From contig CACYPI010000011.1 in the NCBI GenBank assembly GCA_902776275.1, positions 1 to 45,703 on the forward strand: a stretch of DNA of 45,703 nucleotides, written 5' to 3'. Source of the DNA: an uncultured Aeromonadales bacterium. GTDB lineage: Bacteria; Pseudomonadota; Gammaproteobacteria; Enterobacterales; Succinivibrionaceae. Below the pieces are notes generated by a model. The model was not told the DNA's origin. It worked only from the letters and a program-made list of their open reading frames with translations, and made no database searches. Position 1 is the stretch's first letter. Each line of letters opens with the position of its first letter. Of this stretch, positions 7,674 to 17,275 are shown piece after piece. A program made the position numbers and the translations under genes.

Positions 7674-8611
7674 TGGCGTTCACGCACATACCGGTGCTCT
7701 TCAACGAGGCCATGGAAGCCCTTGCGATCAAGGAGGACGGCATCTACCTTGACGCGACCTTCGGGCGCGGCGGCCACTCGCGCGGGATACTGCAGCGCCT
7801 GGGGCCTAAGGGGCGGCTCTATGCCATCGATCGCGATCTTCAGGCCGTGGCCGCCGCAAGGGAGATCGACGATCCGCGCTTTGCCATCGCGCATGCCGAG
7901 TTCGCGGATCTCACGAAGGTCTGCGAGGGCTTCGGCATCGCCGGGCGGCTAGACGGGATCCTCATGGACATCGGGGTCTCCTCGCCGCAGATAGACGATG
8001 CATCAAGGGGGTTCTCGTTCGAGCGCGACGGCCCCTTGGACATGAGGATGGACCAGGAAGGCGGCAGGACCGCCGCGGACATCGTCAATACGGCAAGCTA
8101 CGAGGAATTGAAGCGGATCTTCCGCGACTATGGCGAGGAGCGCATGAGCGCGAAGATCGCATCTGCCATAGTGCATGACCGGCAGAAGGCGCCGTTTGAG
8201 ACGACGCTTCAGCTCGCCTCCCTCATCTCGAGGGTGGTGCCGGGGCCGGGCAACGGGCGGAACAAGGCCACCCGCTGCTTCCAGGCCTTGCGGATCGCGG
8301 TCAACGGGGAGCTCGACGAGCTCTCGTCGGCGCTTGAGCAGAGCGCCGGGGTTCTCGCAAGCGGAGGGAGGCTGTGCGTGATCAGCTTCCACTCGCTCGA
8401 GGATCGCATCGTCAAGAATTTTATAAGAAAGTCGTCACGCGGCGCCGAGTTCCCCAAGGGGCTCCCGGTGACTGCGGAGGCGGCGGAAAAAATGCGCCTT
8501 GCTACAGCAACCATGGAGCCGGTGGGCGGGAGCGTGAAAGCCTCTTTGGAGGAATGCGCGGCCAACGTCCGATCCAGAAGCGCCACCCTGAGGGTGGCCA
8601 GGCGGCTTTGA
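7673..8611 (+). CDS. rsmH: 16S rRNA (cytosine(1402)-N(4))-methyltransferase RsmH
   Basis: A 312-residue SAM-dependent enzyme that methylates N4 of C1402 in 16S rRNA, completing the m4Cm modification with RsmI. It opens with THIPVLFNEAMEAL, followed by the SAM-binding motif DATFGRGGHS. Further family marks are LMDIGVSSPQID, GFSFERDGPLDMRMD and the C-terminal ISFHSLEDRIVK. The ATG overlaps the mraZ stop; the frame also continues upstream inside mraZ, but no family homology extends there. Length is normal (E. coli 313). Confidence 0.97.
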   Translation: MAFTHIPVLFNEAMEALAIKEDGIYLDATFGRGGHSRGILQRLGPKGRLYAIDRDLQAVAAAREIDDPRFAIAHAEFADLTKVCEGFGIAGRLDGILMDIGVSSPQIDDASRGFSFERDGPLDMRMDQEGGRTAADIVNTASYEELKRIFRDYGEERMSAKIASAIVHDRQKAPFETTLQLASLISRVVPGPGNGRNKATRCFQALRIAVNGELDELSSALEQSAGVLASGGRLCVISFHSLEDRIVKNFIRKSSRGAEFPKGLPVTAEAAEKMRLATATMEPVGGSVKASLEECAANVRSRSATLRVARRL

Positions 8612-8622
8612 GAGAATAAAAA

Positions 8623-9120
8623 ATGCAAAGTGCAGCTGCCAGGGAGATCGTCTTCGACGATGAAGACGGCATTCAGGCAGGATCATCCGAAGGGCGCGAA
8701 GAGAGCACTCCTGAGGAAGGCGCGAAAGCGCGCAAGGTGGTCGAGATCGGCGCAGGAGCCGACAGCACCGCCCCCATAACCGGGCTTGAGCAGGGCGCTC
8801 CGGTGGCCGTGAGGCACCCGGCTCTCGTGCCGTGCATACTGAAGGACATGGCCAGGAACTCCCTGGTCTGGATCCTCGCGCTCGCAGCCTGCGTGCTGGC
8901 GGTCGGAAAGGCCTACCAGGTCCAGGTCACGCGCTCGCTCACTGCCGAGCTCAACGCGGTGAGCGAGCGCAACGATGCCTTGAACAACGATTGGCTGGAA
9001 CTCCTGGCGCGCAAGCAGCAGCTCGAGCGCCAGGGCCTCGTGCGCCAGGCGGCCACGGAGAGGCTTGGAATGGTCCAGCCAAAGACCGAGGCCGAGATCG
9101 TGGTCACCCTCAGCCGCTAG
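8623..9120 (+). CDS. ftsL: Cell division protein FtsL, with a long N-terminal extension
   Basis: A bitopic divisome protein that joins FtsB and FtsQ and helps activate septal FtsWI. The recognisable part is the C-terminal half: one membrane helix (about residues 80-97) and then a periplasmic leucine-zipper-like coiled coil (about 100-150) ending in ATERLGMVQPKTEAEIV. At 165 residues it exceeds E. coli FtsL (121). The first 75 residues are acidic, low in complexity and predicted cytoplasmic. An internal ATG at residue 76 would remove the whole cytoplasmic part and has no evident ribosome site, so the longer form is annotated. It lies between rsmH and ftsI as expected. Confidence 0.88.
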   Translation: MQSAAAREIVFDDEDGIQAGSSEGREESTPEEGAKARKVVEIGAGADSTAPITGLEQGAPVAVRHPALVPCILKDMARNSLVWILALAACVLAVGKAYQVQVTRSLTAELNAVSERNDALNNDWLELLARKQQLERQGLVRQAATERLGMVQPKTEAEIVVTLSR

Positions 9121-9123
9121 AAA

Positions 9124-10827
9124 ATGATCCCCGACATCAGCTCAACCACCAAGATCTTTCGGGCAGGCGGATTGCGCATGTTCGTAGTCTGGCTCGTGGT
9201 CGCAGCCTGCCTCTCGTTCCTCGTAGGCAGGCTCTTGTGGATCCAGGTGCTCCATCCAGAGAAGCTCATCGCCGAGGGCAACGCCCGCGTCGTGCGCAGC
9301 TATCACTACGAGCCTCCGCGCGGGCTCATCACCGACCGCTCCGGCAAGATCCTCGCGATCTCGGTGCCGGTCAAGACCGTCGACGCCGACCCCAAGTTCC
9401 TCCATGAAAACGGCACCTACGACAACCAGAAGGCGATGGCGCGCATCGCGCAGATCCTGGAGCTCGACCCGAAGATCCTCTATGACAAGGTCAAGGATCC
9501 GACTCGCCGCTTCGTCCACCTCAAGCACTACCTGGAGGAGGAGAAGGCCAAGGAGCTTTCAAAGCTCGGCGGCGACGGGATCATCCTCAACGACAGCTAC
9601 CGCCGTTTCTATCCCACGGGCGCCGAGAGCGCCCCGCTGGTGGGGATCCTCAACGGCGAGGGCAACGGCGTCTACGGCATCGAGCAGAGCTTCAACCGCT
9701 ACCTGACCTCGAGCGCCTCGGCGCGCGTGGCCAACAAGGACCGCTTCGACCGCATCATTGAGAACCTCAAGGTGGTCAAGGCCGGCACGGCCGGCGGCAA
9801 CCTGATGCTGAGCATCGATAGCAGGCTGCAGAGCTACGCCTACGAGCGCCTCTCGGAGGCTGTCGAGGAGAACGACGCGGACAGCGGCACCGCGGTGCTC
9901 ATGAGCGTGAGGACCGGCGAGGTGCTGGCCATGGTTTCCTGCCCCTCGTTCGACCCCAACGTCAGATCGTCGTTCGACAGCGCCAACGCCCAGGACCGCG
10001 CGGTGACCGACATCTTCGAGCCGGGGTCGACCATCAAGCCGGTGGTCGCGCTCGCAGCGCTCGAAGGCCATGCCACCGACTGGAACCACGTCTACGACAC
10101 CAGGCCCTTCAAGGTCGACGGCAAGGTGGTGCGCGACAGCCACATGATGGACTCGGGCACGCTATTGGACATCATCAAGTACTCATCGAACACCGGCATG
10201 GCCCACATCTCGATGGCCCTGGGCCCCCAGAAGTCGGTCGAGGTCCTAAAGCGCTTTGGATTCGGCAGCCGCACCGAGTCGGGGATCTTGGGCGAGAACG
10301 CCGGCACGCTGGGCGAGGGGCGCAAGTTCTGGGCCGACATCGACGTCGCGACACTGGGATTTGGCTACGGCATCAGCGTGACGAACCTGCAGCTGGCCTC
10401 CTGCTACGCGACGCTCGCCAACCTGGGCGCGCGCCTGCCCGTCTCCATCTTGAGGCTCTCAAAGCCGCCCAAGGCCGTGCAGGTTGCCGACCGCAGGCAG
10501 GTTGCCTACATGCAGCAGGCCCTTGAGACTGTGGTCGCGGAAGGCACCGGCGGCAAGGCCGCCATCAGCCGCTACCGCGTCGGCGGCAAGACCGGCACCG
10601 CGAAGATCGCGGTGGCAGGCGGCTACGGCAACAGCTACATCGGAACGTTCGCCGGGTTCGCCCCGCTGTCCGCGCCGCGCTTTGCGCTGGTGGTCGTGAT
10701 GAAGAACCCCAAGGCCGGCAAGTTCTACGGCGGCCTGGTCTCCGGCCCGGTGTTCCGCGATGTCATGTCGCGCGCACTGCAACTGTATAATGTACCCCCC
10801 GACAGGAAACTGGACGAAAAGAATTAA
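9124..10827 (+). CDS. ftsI: Peptidoglycan transpeptidase FtsI (PBP3)
   Basis: A 567-residue class-B penicillin-binding protein that cross-links septal peptidoglycan. One N-terminal membrane anchor (about residues 18-40) precedes the pedestal domain and the transpeptidase domain. All active-site motifs are intact: STIK with the acylated Ser302, SSN (354-356) and KTGT (489-492). It starts 3 nt after the ftsL stop and ends immediately before murE. Length is normal (E. coli 588). It acts with its SEDS partner FtsW, encoded downstream. Confidence 0.97.
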   Translation: MIPDISSTTKIFRAGGLRMFVVWLVVAACLSFLVGRLLWIQVLHPEKLIAEGNARVVRSYHYEPPRGLITDRSGKILAISVPVKTVDADPKFLHENGTYDNQKAMARIAQILELDPKILYDKVKDPTRRFVHLKHYLEEEKAKELSKLGGDGIILNDSYRRFYPTGAESAPLVGILNGEGNGVYGIEQSFNRYLTSSASARVANKDRFDRIIENLKVVKAGTAGGNLMLSIDSRLQSYAYERLSEAVEENDADSGTAVLMSVRTGEVLAMVSCPSFDPNVRSSFDSANAQDRAVTDIFEPGSTIKPVVALAALEGHATDWNHVYDTRPFKVDGKVVRDSHMMDSGTLLDIIKYSSNTGMAHISMALGPQKSVEVLKRFGFGSRTESGILGENAGTLGEGRKFWADIDVATLGFGYGISVTNLQLASCYATLANLGARLPVSILRLSKPPKAVQVADRRQVAYMQQALETVVAEGTGGKAAISRYRVGGKTGTAKIAVAGGYGNSYIGTFAGFAPLSAPRFALVVVMKNPKAGKFYGGLVSGPVFRDVMSRALQLYNVPPDRKLDEKN

Positions 10828-12327
10828 ATGCGCTTGTTATCAGAGATTTGCCAAATGGCTGGAGTCAAGATGGAGTGGGAGGACCGCAAGATCCAAGACC
10901 TCTGCCGCGACTCCCGCGAGGTGCGCCCGGGGGCGCTCTACATCCCGGTCAAAGGACTGCACGCCGACGGCTACTCGTTCATGCACAAGGCCCAGGAGGC
11001 CGGCGCCGCGGCCATACTCGCAAAAGCCGAGGACCAGGTCCCAGACTCGGCCTTCAAAGGGATCGCCATCCCGGTCATCCGCATGAAGGGCTGCAATGCC
11101 GAGTTCACGGCGCAGTTTGCCAAGTGGTTCTACCGCGATCCCTCCTCGTCGCTGAAGATCTTCGGGATCACCGGCACCAACGGCAAGAGCACCACGGCCT
11201 GGCTCATCTCCCAGCTCCTGACGCGCTGCGGCATCAAGTGCGGCGTGCTGGGCACGCTGGGCAACGGCTTTCTGCCAAAGCTCTGGAAGACCACCAACAC
11301 CACTCTGGGCCCCATCGAGCTTGAGCGCACGCTTTGCCGCATGCTCGACGAAGGCGCCGCGGCCGCGGCCATGGAGGTCTCCTCCATCGGCATCAGCGAG
11401 GGCCGCGTCAAGGGGATCAGCTTCGAGGGCGTGGGCTTCACGAACCTCACGCGCGACCACCTCGACTACCACGGCACGATGGAGAACTACTTCGAGGCCA
11501 AGAAGAGCCTCTTCATGCAGGGGCTGCCCTGCGCCCTCAACGCATCTGACGAGTGGGGCCGCAGGATCCTGGGATCGCTCAAGGATCCCCAGTCGGCCTT
11601 CCTCTACAGCGCCGACGAGTCAACCACCTTCAGCGGCACCGAGCGCTATGTGCGCATCGAGCAGCCCAGGTTCCTGCGCGGGGGCATGCAGTTCGACCTC
11701 AGGGTGGGAGAGCGCGTCATAAAGCGCGTAGAGACCAGGCTCCTTGGGCGCTTCAACCTTGAGAACATCGCCTGCGCCATCGCGCTGCTCGCGCGGTGCG
11801 GCTACGATCCCGAGGAGCTGGCCGCCGCGCTGCCCAAGTGCGCTCCGGTCACCGGGCGCATGGAGTGCTTCAGGGCGGAGGGGCATCCTGACATCGTGGT
11901 CGACTACGCCCACACCCCCGACGGGGTGGAGAAGGCCCTCGAGGCTGCGCGCGAGCACCACCCGCAGGGCCGCGTGATTGCGGTCGTGGGCTGCGGCGGC
12001 GACCGCGACAGCGGCAAGCGCCCGCTGATGGCCATCAAGGCCTCGGTGGGGGCGGATCTGGCGGTGTTCACCTCGGACAACCCCAGGGGCGAGGATCCGG
12101 ACACCATCATCGACGACATGATGCTCGGGGTGAGGCAGGCTGCGAACGTCGAGCGCATCACCGACCGCCGCAAGGCCATCGAGCATGCGGTATCCAAGGC
12201 TGGCCCCGATGACGTCGTGGTGATCTGCGGCAAGGGCCACGAGGACTACCAGATCTTCAAGGACAAAACGATCCATTTCTCGGACCGCGAGATTGCGGCC
12301 AAGATCCAGGGGGTGGAGCTTGATTGA
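10828..12327 (+). CDS. murE: UDP-MurNAc-tripeptide synthetase MurE (meso-DAP-adding)
   Basis: A 499-residue cytoplasmic Mur ligase that adds the third amino acid to UDP-MurNAc-L-Ala-D-Glu. The ATP loop GITGTNGKS is at residues 113-121, with the central ligase signature NLTRDHLDYHG and C-terminal YAHTPDG. DNPR (417-420) is the recognised meso-diaminopimelate specificity motif, so the wall is A1-gamma type. The ATG directly abuts the ftsI stop codon. The 3' end overlaps the inferred murF start. Confidence 0.97.
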   Translation: MRLLSEICQMAGVKMEWEDRKIQDLCRDSREVRPGALYIPVKGLHADGYSFMHKAQEAGAAAILAKAEDQVPDSAFKGIAIPVIRMKGCNAEFTAQFAKWFYRDPSSSLKIFGITGTNGKSTTAWLISQLLTRCGIKCGVLGTLGNGFLPKLWKTTNTTLGPIELERTLCRMLDEGAAAAAMEVSSIGISEGRVKGISFEGVGFTNLTRDHLDYHGTMENYFEAKKSLFMQGLPCALNASDEWGRRILGSLKDPQSAFLYSADESTTFSGTERYVRIEQPRFLRGGMQFDLRVGERVIKRVETRLLGRFNLENIACAIALLARCGYDPEELAAALPKCAPVTGRMECFRAEGHPDIVVDYAHTPDGVEKALEAAREHHPQGRVIAVVGCGGDRDSGKRPLMAIKASVGADLAVFTSDNPRGEDPDTIIDDMMLGVRQAANVERITDRRKAIEHAVSKAGPDDVVVICGKGHEDYQIFKDKTIHFSDREIAAKIQGVELD

Positions 12328-13687
12328 TTTCACCCTGAAGGAGCTTGCCGCCATATCAGGTGGCACCCTCGTGGGCGGCGACGCCGCGGTGCATGCGGTG
12401 TCCACCGATTCGCGCAAGTGCAAGGGGGCGCTCTTCGTGGCGCTCAAGGGCGGGAAATTCGACGGCCACGACTTCATCGGCAAGGCCGTCGCAGGCGGCG
12501 CTAAGGCGCTGCTCGTCTCAAGGCCGGTTGAAGCCCCCGGCGTGCCTTGTGTCATCTGCACCGACACGCTGCGGGGCCTGGGGCTGTGCGGCGCCCTCGT
12601 CAGGTCCAAGTGCAAGGCCAAGGTGGCCTCGCTCACGGGCTCATGCGGCAAGACCACCGTGAAGGAGCTGTGCTCCTCGATCCTCTCGCAGTGCGGCAGC
12701 ACGATTGCGACCTCGGGGAACTTCAACAACGACGTCGGCGTGCCCCTGACGCTGCTGCGCCTTGAGGAAGGCACCAAGTACGCGGTCATCGAGCAGGGCG
12801 CAAGCCACCTGGGCGACATCAGGCGCACCTGCGAGTTTGTAAAGGCCGGCACCGCGCTCATCAACAACGCCGGCGCGGCCCACATCGAGGGCTTTGGCTC
12901 GCTGCGCGGGGTCTACGAGGGCAAAAGCGAGATCCTTGAGGACGTGGTTGGCCGCGGCGGCATCGGCGTTGTGCCCTCCGACAGCAACTGGACGCAGTGC
13001 TGGAAGTCCGACTTCGCCTCGGCCTTCTCCCAAGGCAGGATGTTCACCTTCGGCACGCACGAGGGCGATCTCGCGCGCGTGTCCGGCATCAAGGCATCAG
13101 CAGAGGGGATCTCGTTCACCATCAGCGCCTGCGGCAAGTCATTTGACGCCGCGCTGCCGCTTCTTGGGGCGCACAACGCGATGAACGCCGCGGCGGCCTG
13201 CGCGCTCGCGCTCGTTACCGGGGCGCCCTTTGAGGCGCTGAAGGCGGGCCTTGAGCGCGGCGCCCCGATGAAGGGGCGGCTCTTTTTGCAGTCGCACGGG
13301 GACGTGAGCCTCATCGACGACGCGTACAACGCAAGCTACAACGCGGTCATCGCCGCGCTCGACGTGCTCTCGGGCATCCCGGGAAGGCGGATCATGGCCT
13401 TCGGCGACATGGGCGAGCTTGGGAATGAGGCAGAAGAACTGCACGCCAAAGTCGGCGAGCACGCCCGCGGGCGCTGCGACGCGTTCTTGTGCGCAGGCCC
13501 GCTGGCCAAGGCCGCGGCAGCGGCGTTCGGCCCCGGGGCCGAGCATTTTGACAGCGTCGAGGCGCTCGCCTCGCGCGCAGCGGCCCTGGCCGCGGAGCCT
13601 GGCAGGAAGTGCTTTCTCGTCAAGGGCTCGCACGCCATGGGCATGGACAGGGTGAATGAAGCGGTAAGGCGCGCTGGAGGTTTCTGA
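12320..13687 (+). CDS. murF: UDP-MurNAc-tripeptide-D-alanyl-D-alanine ligase MurF
   Basis: A Mur ligase that adds D-Ala-D-Ala to complete the UDP-MurNAc pentapeptide. The ATP loop is TGSCGKTT (about residues 106-113); [21 protein letters not shown] and FGDMGELG are typical. A TTG start at 12320 gives 455 residues and matches the usual MurF N-terminus (M-I-x-x-TL), with AGGGGG 6 nt upstream. An in-frame ATG at 12293 inside murE would add nine residues of murE-shadow sequence. The gene overlaps both neighbours. No ddl gene lies in the cluster, so its D-Ala-D-Ala substrate must come from a ligase encoded elsewhere. Confidence 0.94.
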   Translation: MIDFTLKELAAISGGTLVGGDAAVHAVSTDSRKCKGALFVALKGGKFDGHDFIGKAVAGGAKALLVSRPVEAPGVPCVICTDTLRGLGLCGALVRSKCKAKVASLTGSCGKTTVKELCSSILSQCGSTIATSGNFNNDVGVPLTLLRLEEGTKYAVIEQGASHLGDIRRTCEFVKAGTALINNAGAAHIEGFGSLRGVYEGKSEILEDVVGRGGIGVVPSDSNWTQCWKSDFASAFSQGRMFTFGTHEGDLARVSGIKASAEGISFTISACGKSFDAALPLLGAHNAMNAAAACALALVTGAPFEALKAGLERGAPMKGRLFLQSHGDVSLIDDAYNASYNAVIAALDVLSGIPGRRIMAFGDMGELGNEAEELHAKVGEHARGRCDAFLCAGPLAKAAAAAFGPGAEHFDSVEALASRAAALAAEPGRKCFLVKGSHAMGMDRVNEAVRRAGGF

Positions 13688-14769
13688 TGCTGGTAATGCT
13701 GTCCGAGTGGCTGAGCAACTATGTGGATTCGTTCCGCGTCTTCAGCTACCTCACGTTCCGCGCCGTCATGGCATTGTTCACGGCGCTGGCGATCTCGCTG
13801 GCGCTGGGCCCCAAGGTCATCAACTGGCTGCACATCCTCCACTTCGGCCAGCCGGTGCGCAACGATGGCCCCCAGACCCACCTTAAGAAGCAGGGCACCC
13901 CGACCATGGGCGGGCTGCTCATCATCGGCACCATTATCGTCACGGTGCTGCTCTGGTGCCGCCTCGACAACCCCTACGCCTGGTACGCGGTCATCACGCT
14001 CGCGGTCTACGCGGCGATCGGCTTTTCAGACGACTACCTCAAGGTGGTCAGGCACGATCCGCACGGGCTTCGCGCCAAGTACAAGTACTTCTGGCAGTCC
14101 GTGGCCGCGCTGGGCATCGCCTGCGCTATCTACGGCACCGCCTCGACCCCCGCCGAGACCACGCTCGTGGTGCCCTTCTTCAAGAAGTTCATGCCCGACA
14201 TAGGCTTCCTCATAATCCCGCTTTGCTACCTCGTGCTCACCGGATCGTCAAACGCGGTGAACCTCACCGATGGCCTGGACGGGCTTGCGATCATCACGAC
14301 CATCACCGTGGCCGCAGGGCTTGGCATCGTGGCCTGGGCGACCTCGAACGTCAACATCGCAAGCTACCTCTACATCCCCTACCTGCCAAAGGCAGCGGAG
14401 CTGACCATGGTCTGCACGGCCATCGTGGGCGCGGGGCTGGGGTTCCTGTGGTACAACACCTACCCCGCCGAGATGTTCATGGGCGATGTCGGATCGCTGG
14501 CATTGGGCGCCGGGCTTGGCGTCATCTCGGTTTTGATCCGGGAGGAGTTCCTGCTCTTCATCATGGGCGGGATCTTCGTGATGGAGACGCTCTCGGTGAT
14601 ACTCCAGGTGGGCTCCTACAAGCTGCGCGGGCGCAGGATCTTCAGGATGGCCCCGCTGCACCACCATTTTGAAAAAGGCGGCTGGCCTGAGCCGCGCGTC
14701 ATGTGCCGCTTCTGGATCATCACGCTCGTGCTGGTCCTCATCGGCCTCATCACGCTCAAGCTGCGCTGA
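13687..14769 (+). CDS. mraY: Phospho-MurNAc-pentapeptide transferase MraY
   Basis: A 360-residue inner-membrane enzyme with about ten membrane segments. It transfers phospho-MurNAc-pentapeptide to undecaprenyl phosphate to make lipid I. Conserved features are FSYLTFRA near the N-terminus, [10 protein letters not shown], the acidic GFSDDYLK loop, [10 protein letters not shown] and the catalytic-face motif [11 protein letters not shown]. The start overlaps the murF stop by 1 nt. Length equals that of E. coli MraY (360). Confidence 0.98.
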   Translation: MLVMLSEWLSNYVDSFRVFSYLTFRAVMALFTALAISLALGPKVINWLHILHFGQPVRNDGPQTHLKKQGTPTMGGLLIIGTIIVTVLLWCRLDNPYAWYAVITLAVYAAIGFSDDYLKVVRHDPHGLRAKYKYFWQSVAALGIACAIYGTASTPAETTLVVPFFKKFMPDIGFLIIPLCYLVLTGSSNAVNLTDGLDGLAIITTITVAAGLGIVAWATSNVNIASYLYIPYLPKAAELTMVCTAIVGAGLGFLWYNTYPAEMFMGDVGSLALGAGLGVISVLIREEFLLFIMGGIFVMETLSVILQVGSYKLRGRRIFRMAPLHHHFEKGGWPEPRVMCRFWIITLVLVLIGLITLKLR

Positions 14770-14790
14770 CACGAAGGAAGGACAGGAAGG

Positions 14791-16131
14791 ATGAACAAGC
14801 TCCTCAACGGCAAGAAGATAGCCGTGCTGGGCATCGGCGTGTCGAACATGTCGGCGCTGCGCTACCTCATAAAGCATGATCTCAAGGCCCTGACGGTGTT
14901 CGACAGCCGCCAGAAGCCGCCGCGCATCTCCGAGATCCCCTCGGGCGTGGATGTGCGCCTGGGCGAGTTCTCGTCAAAGGCGCTCTCAGGCTACGACATG
15001 CTGGTGCTGGGCCCGGGCATAAGCTCGAGCACTCCCGAGGTCGAGGAGGCCGCGCGCCACGGCGCCGAGGTGGTCGGCGACGTCGAGCTCTTCGCGCGCG
15101 AGGTGCGCGTGCCGGTCATCGGGATCACTGGCTCCAACGGCAAGTCCACCGTGACCACGCTCACCGCGCTCATGGCGCGCAAGGACGGAGTGAACGCCGC
15201 GATGGGCGCGAACATCGGGATCCCGGTGTTCGACGCGCTCAAGAGCGGAGTGGACCTCTACGTGCTCGAGCTCTCGAGCTTCGAGCTTGAGACCACCTCG
15301 AGCTTGAAGCTCAAGGCCGGCACCATCCTGAACGTCTCCGAGGACCACCTCGACCGCTACCACGGCTCCATCGAGGAGTACGCGCAGGCCAAGCAGCGCA
15401 TCTACCGCAACTGCGAGAAGGCCGTGGTCAACCGCGACGATCCGCGCACCCTGCCCAAGGACTCCCACGAGGTCTTCGCCTCGTTCGGCAGCGACATGCG
15501 CGACTACGGGATCATGGTCGAAAACGGCGGCCGGACCTGGCTGTGCGTCAAGGGCAAGCCCGTCTACGACACCGCGCGCATGCACATCTACGGCGCCCAC
15601 AACCACCAGAACGCGCTTGCGTGCATGGCCCTCTGCGATGCGGCGGGGATCTCGCGCAAGGCCCAGCTTGAGGCGCTGGACGACTTCACCGGGCTGCCGC
15701 ACCGCTGCCAGCTAGTCTCCGTCATCGACGGCGTCTCCTACTACAACGACTCCAAGGCGACGAACGTCGCCTCGGCCCAGGCGGCCATCGAAGGGCTAGC
15801 CGGGGCGCACCCCGATGGGATCCTGCTTTTGGCAGGCGGCCTTGGCAAGGGGCAGGACTTCAGCCCGCTGCGCCGCTACATCGGCAAGGAAGTGACCGAC
15901 GTCTACTGCTTCGGCCGCGACGCCTCGCAGATCCTCGCACTTGACCAGGAGCGCTGCCACAGCGTCATGAACATGCGCCAGGCGCTCAACGACGCCCGCG
16001 CCAAGGCCAGGCCCGGGCAGGCGGTGCTGCTCTCGCCCGCCTGCGCCTCGTTCGACCAGTTCAAAGGCTTCGAGGAGCGCGGGGAGATCTTCGTGGGGAT
16101 GGTAAGGCGCCTCGAGGGAGCAGGGCGCTGA
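14791..16131 (+). CDS. murD: UDP-MurNAc-L-alanine-D-glutamate ligase MurD
   Basis: A 446-residue cytoplasmic Mur ligase that adds D-glutamate to UDP-MurNAc-L-Ala. The N-terminal UMP-binding motif is LGIGVSNMSALRYL, the ATP loop is GITGSNGKST (residues 111-120), and the central DHLDRYHG and C-terminal YYNDSKATN are family marks. GGAAGGACAGGAAGG precedes the ATG at 14791. The stop overlaps the ftsW start by 1 nt. Confidence 0.97.
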   Translation: MNKLLNGKKIAVLGIGVSNMSALRYLIKHDLKALTVFDSRQKPPRISEIPSGVDVRLGEFSSKALSGYDMLVLGPGISSSTPEVEEAARHGAEVVGDVELFAREVRVPVIGITGSNGKSTVTTLTALMARKDGVNAAMGANIGIPVFDALKSGVDLYVLELSSFELETTSSLKLKAGTILNVSEDHLDRYHGSIEEYAQAKQRIYRNCEKAVVNRDDPRTLPKDSHEVFASFGSDMRDYGIMVENGGRTWLCVKGKPVYDTARMHIYGAHNHQNALACMALCDAAGISRKAQLEALDDFTGLPHRCQLVSVIDGVSYYNDSKATNVASAQAAIEGLAGAHPDGILLLAGGLGKGQDFSPLRRYIGKEVTDVYCFGRDASQILALDQERCHSVMNMRQALNDARAKARPGQAVLLSPACASFDQFKGFEERGEIFVGMVRRLEGAGR

Positions 16132-17258
16132 TGATGGCCCAAAGGAGCGGACCTGGCTACGACCGCGCGCTCTTTTGCGCTGCGGCGCTGCTCATGCTCG
16201 TAAGCGTGGTGCTCATAGCCTCGGCGTCGGTGATGGAGTCGAAGTCGCTCTACGGCAGCGAGTTCTTCCTCTTGAAGAAGCACGTCGCCTCGATGTGCGT
16301 CGCCCTTGGCGCGGCGTTCGTCACGGCGATGGTGCCCACGCGGATCTGGCAGCGCTACGCGATGCACATGCTGCTCTTGAACGCCTTGCTCCTGGTGCTC
16401 GTGCTCGTGGTCGGGCGCAACGTGAACGAGGCCAGGCGCTGGATAAACCTGGGCGTCTTCAACGTCCAGCCCGCCGAGTTCATGAAGCTGTGCTGGATCA
16501 TTTACTTCTCAAGCTTCGCCTCGCGCAAGATCGAGGAGGTGCGCACCAAGATCAAGGGCTTTCTAAAGCCCATGGTGCTGCTCGCGGTGGTCGCGGTGCT
16601 GCTCCTGGAGGAGCCCGACTTCGGCTCCTGCGTCGTCATCGCCGCCATCTGCATGGGCATACTGTGGATCGCAGGATCGCCCATCATCTACTACGGCATG
16701 GCGCTTTCCGCGCTGGCCGCGGCCGGGATCTTCATGGTGGTGACGCAGCCCTACCGCCTGCGCCGCGTGACCTCGTTCCTCGACCCCTGGGCGGACCAGT
16801 TCGGCGCGGGCTACCAGCTCACGCAGTCGCTGATGGCCTTCGGCCGCGGCGGGCTCACGGGCCAGGGGCTTGGCAACTCCATCCAGAAGCTCGGCTACCT
16901 GCCCGAGGCGCACACGGACTTCGTGACCGCCATCCTAGGCGAGGAGGCTGGCTTCATCGGCATGTGCGTGGTGATAGCCTTGGAGTTCTTCATCGTCGTC
17001 AAGTCGCTGAGGCTCGGCTTTGGCATATTGAAGAACGGGCCGGTGTTCCAGGGCTTCGTCTCGGTGGGCATCGGGCTTTTGTTTTGCATGCAGACCACCA
17101 TCAACATCGGCGTGGCCTCGGGGGCGCTGCCCACCAAGGGCCTCACGCTGCCCCTGGTGTCGTTTGGCGGCTCGTCGATGATCGTGTGCTGCTCGGCGGT
17201 GGCGGTGCTCTTGCGCATCGACTTTGAGCTCAAGCACCACCAGATAGATCTCGGATAA
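16131..17258 (+). CDS. ftsW: SEDS peptidoglycan polymerase FtsW
   Basis: A 375-residue polytopic SEDS-family glycosyltransferase that polymerises lipid II at the septum with FtsI. Family motifs are the GRNVNEARRWINLG loop, the QPAEFMKL motif, GGLTGQGLGNSIQKLGYLPE with the essential extracytoplasmic loop, AHTDFVTAILGEEAGF, and the C-terminal PTKGLTLPLVSFGGSS. Translation is probably coupled to murD. Tandem ATG codons at 16131 and 16134 make the exact start ambiguous by one residue. Confidence 0.96.
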   Translation: MMAQRSGPGYDRALFCAAALLMLVSVVLIASASVMESKSLYGSEFFLLKKHVASMCVALGAAFVTAMVPTRIWQRYAMHMLLLNALLLVLVLVVGRNVNEARRWINLGVFNVQPAEFMKLCWIIYFSSFASRKIEEVRTKIKGFLKPMVLLAVVAVLLLEEPDFGSCVVIAAICMGILWIAGSPIIYYGMALSALAAAGIFMVVTQPYRLRRVTSFLDPWADQFGAGYQLTQSLMAFGRGGLTGQGLGNSIQKLGYLPEAHTDFVTAILGEEAGFIGMCVVIALEFFIVVKSLRLGFGILKNGPVFQGFVSVGIGLLFCMQTTINIGVASGALPTKGLTLPLVSFGGSSMIVCCSAVAVLLRIDFELKHHQIDLG

Positions 17259-17275
17259 GCGGAGGCAGGGAACAT

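Noticed and set aside
11620..12885. 421-codon open frame antisense to murE/murF
   Set aside because: It lies opposite conserved motifs of two certain genes, is His/Arg/Val-biased and has no recognisable domain; G+C-rich coding DNA often leaves such frames open.
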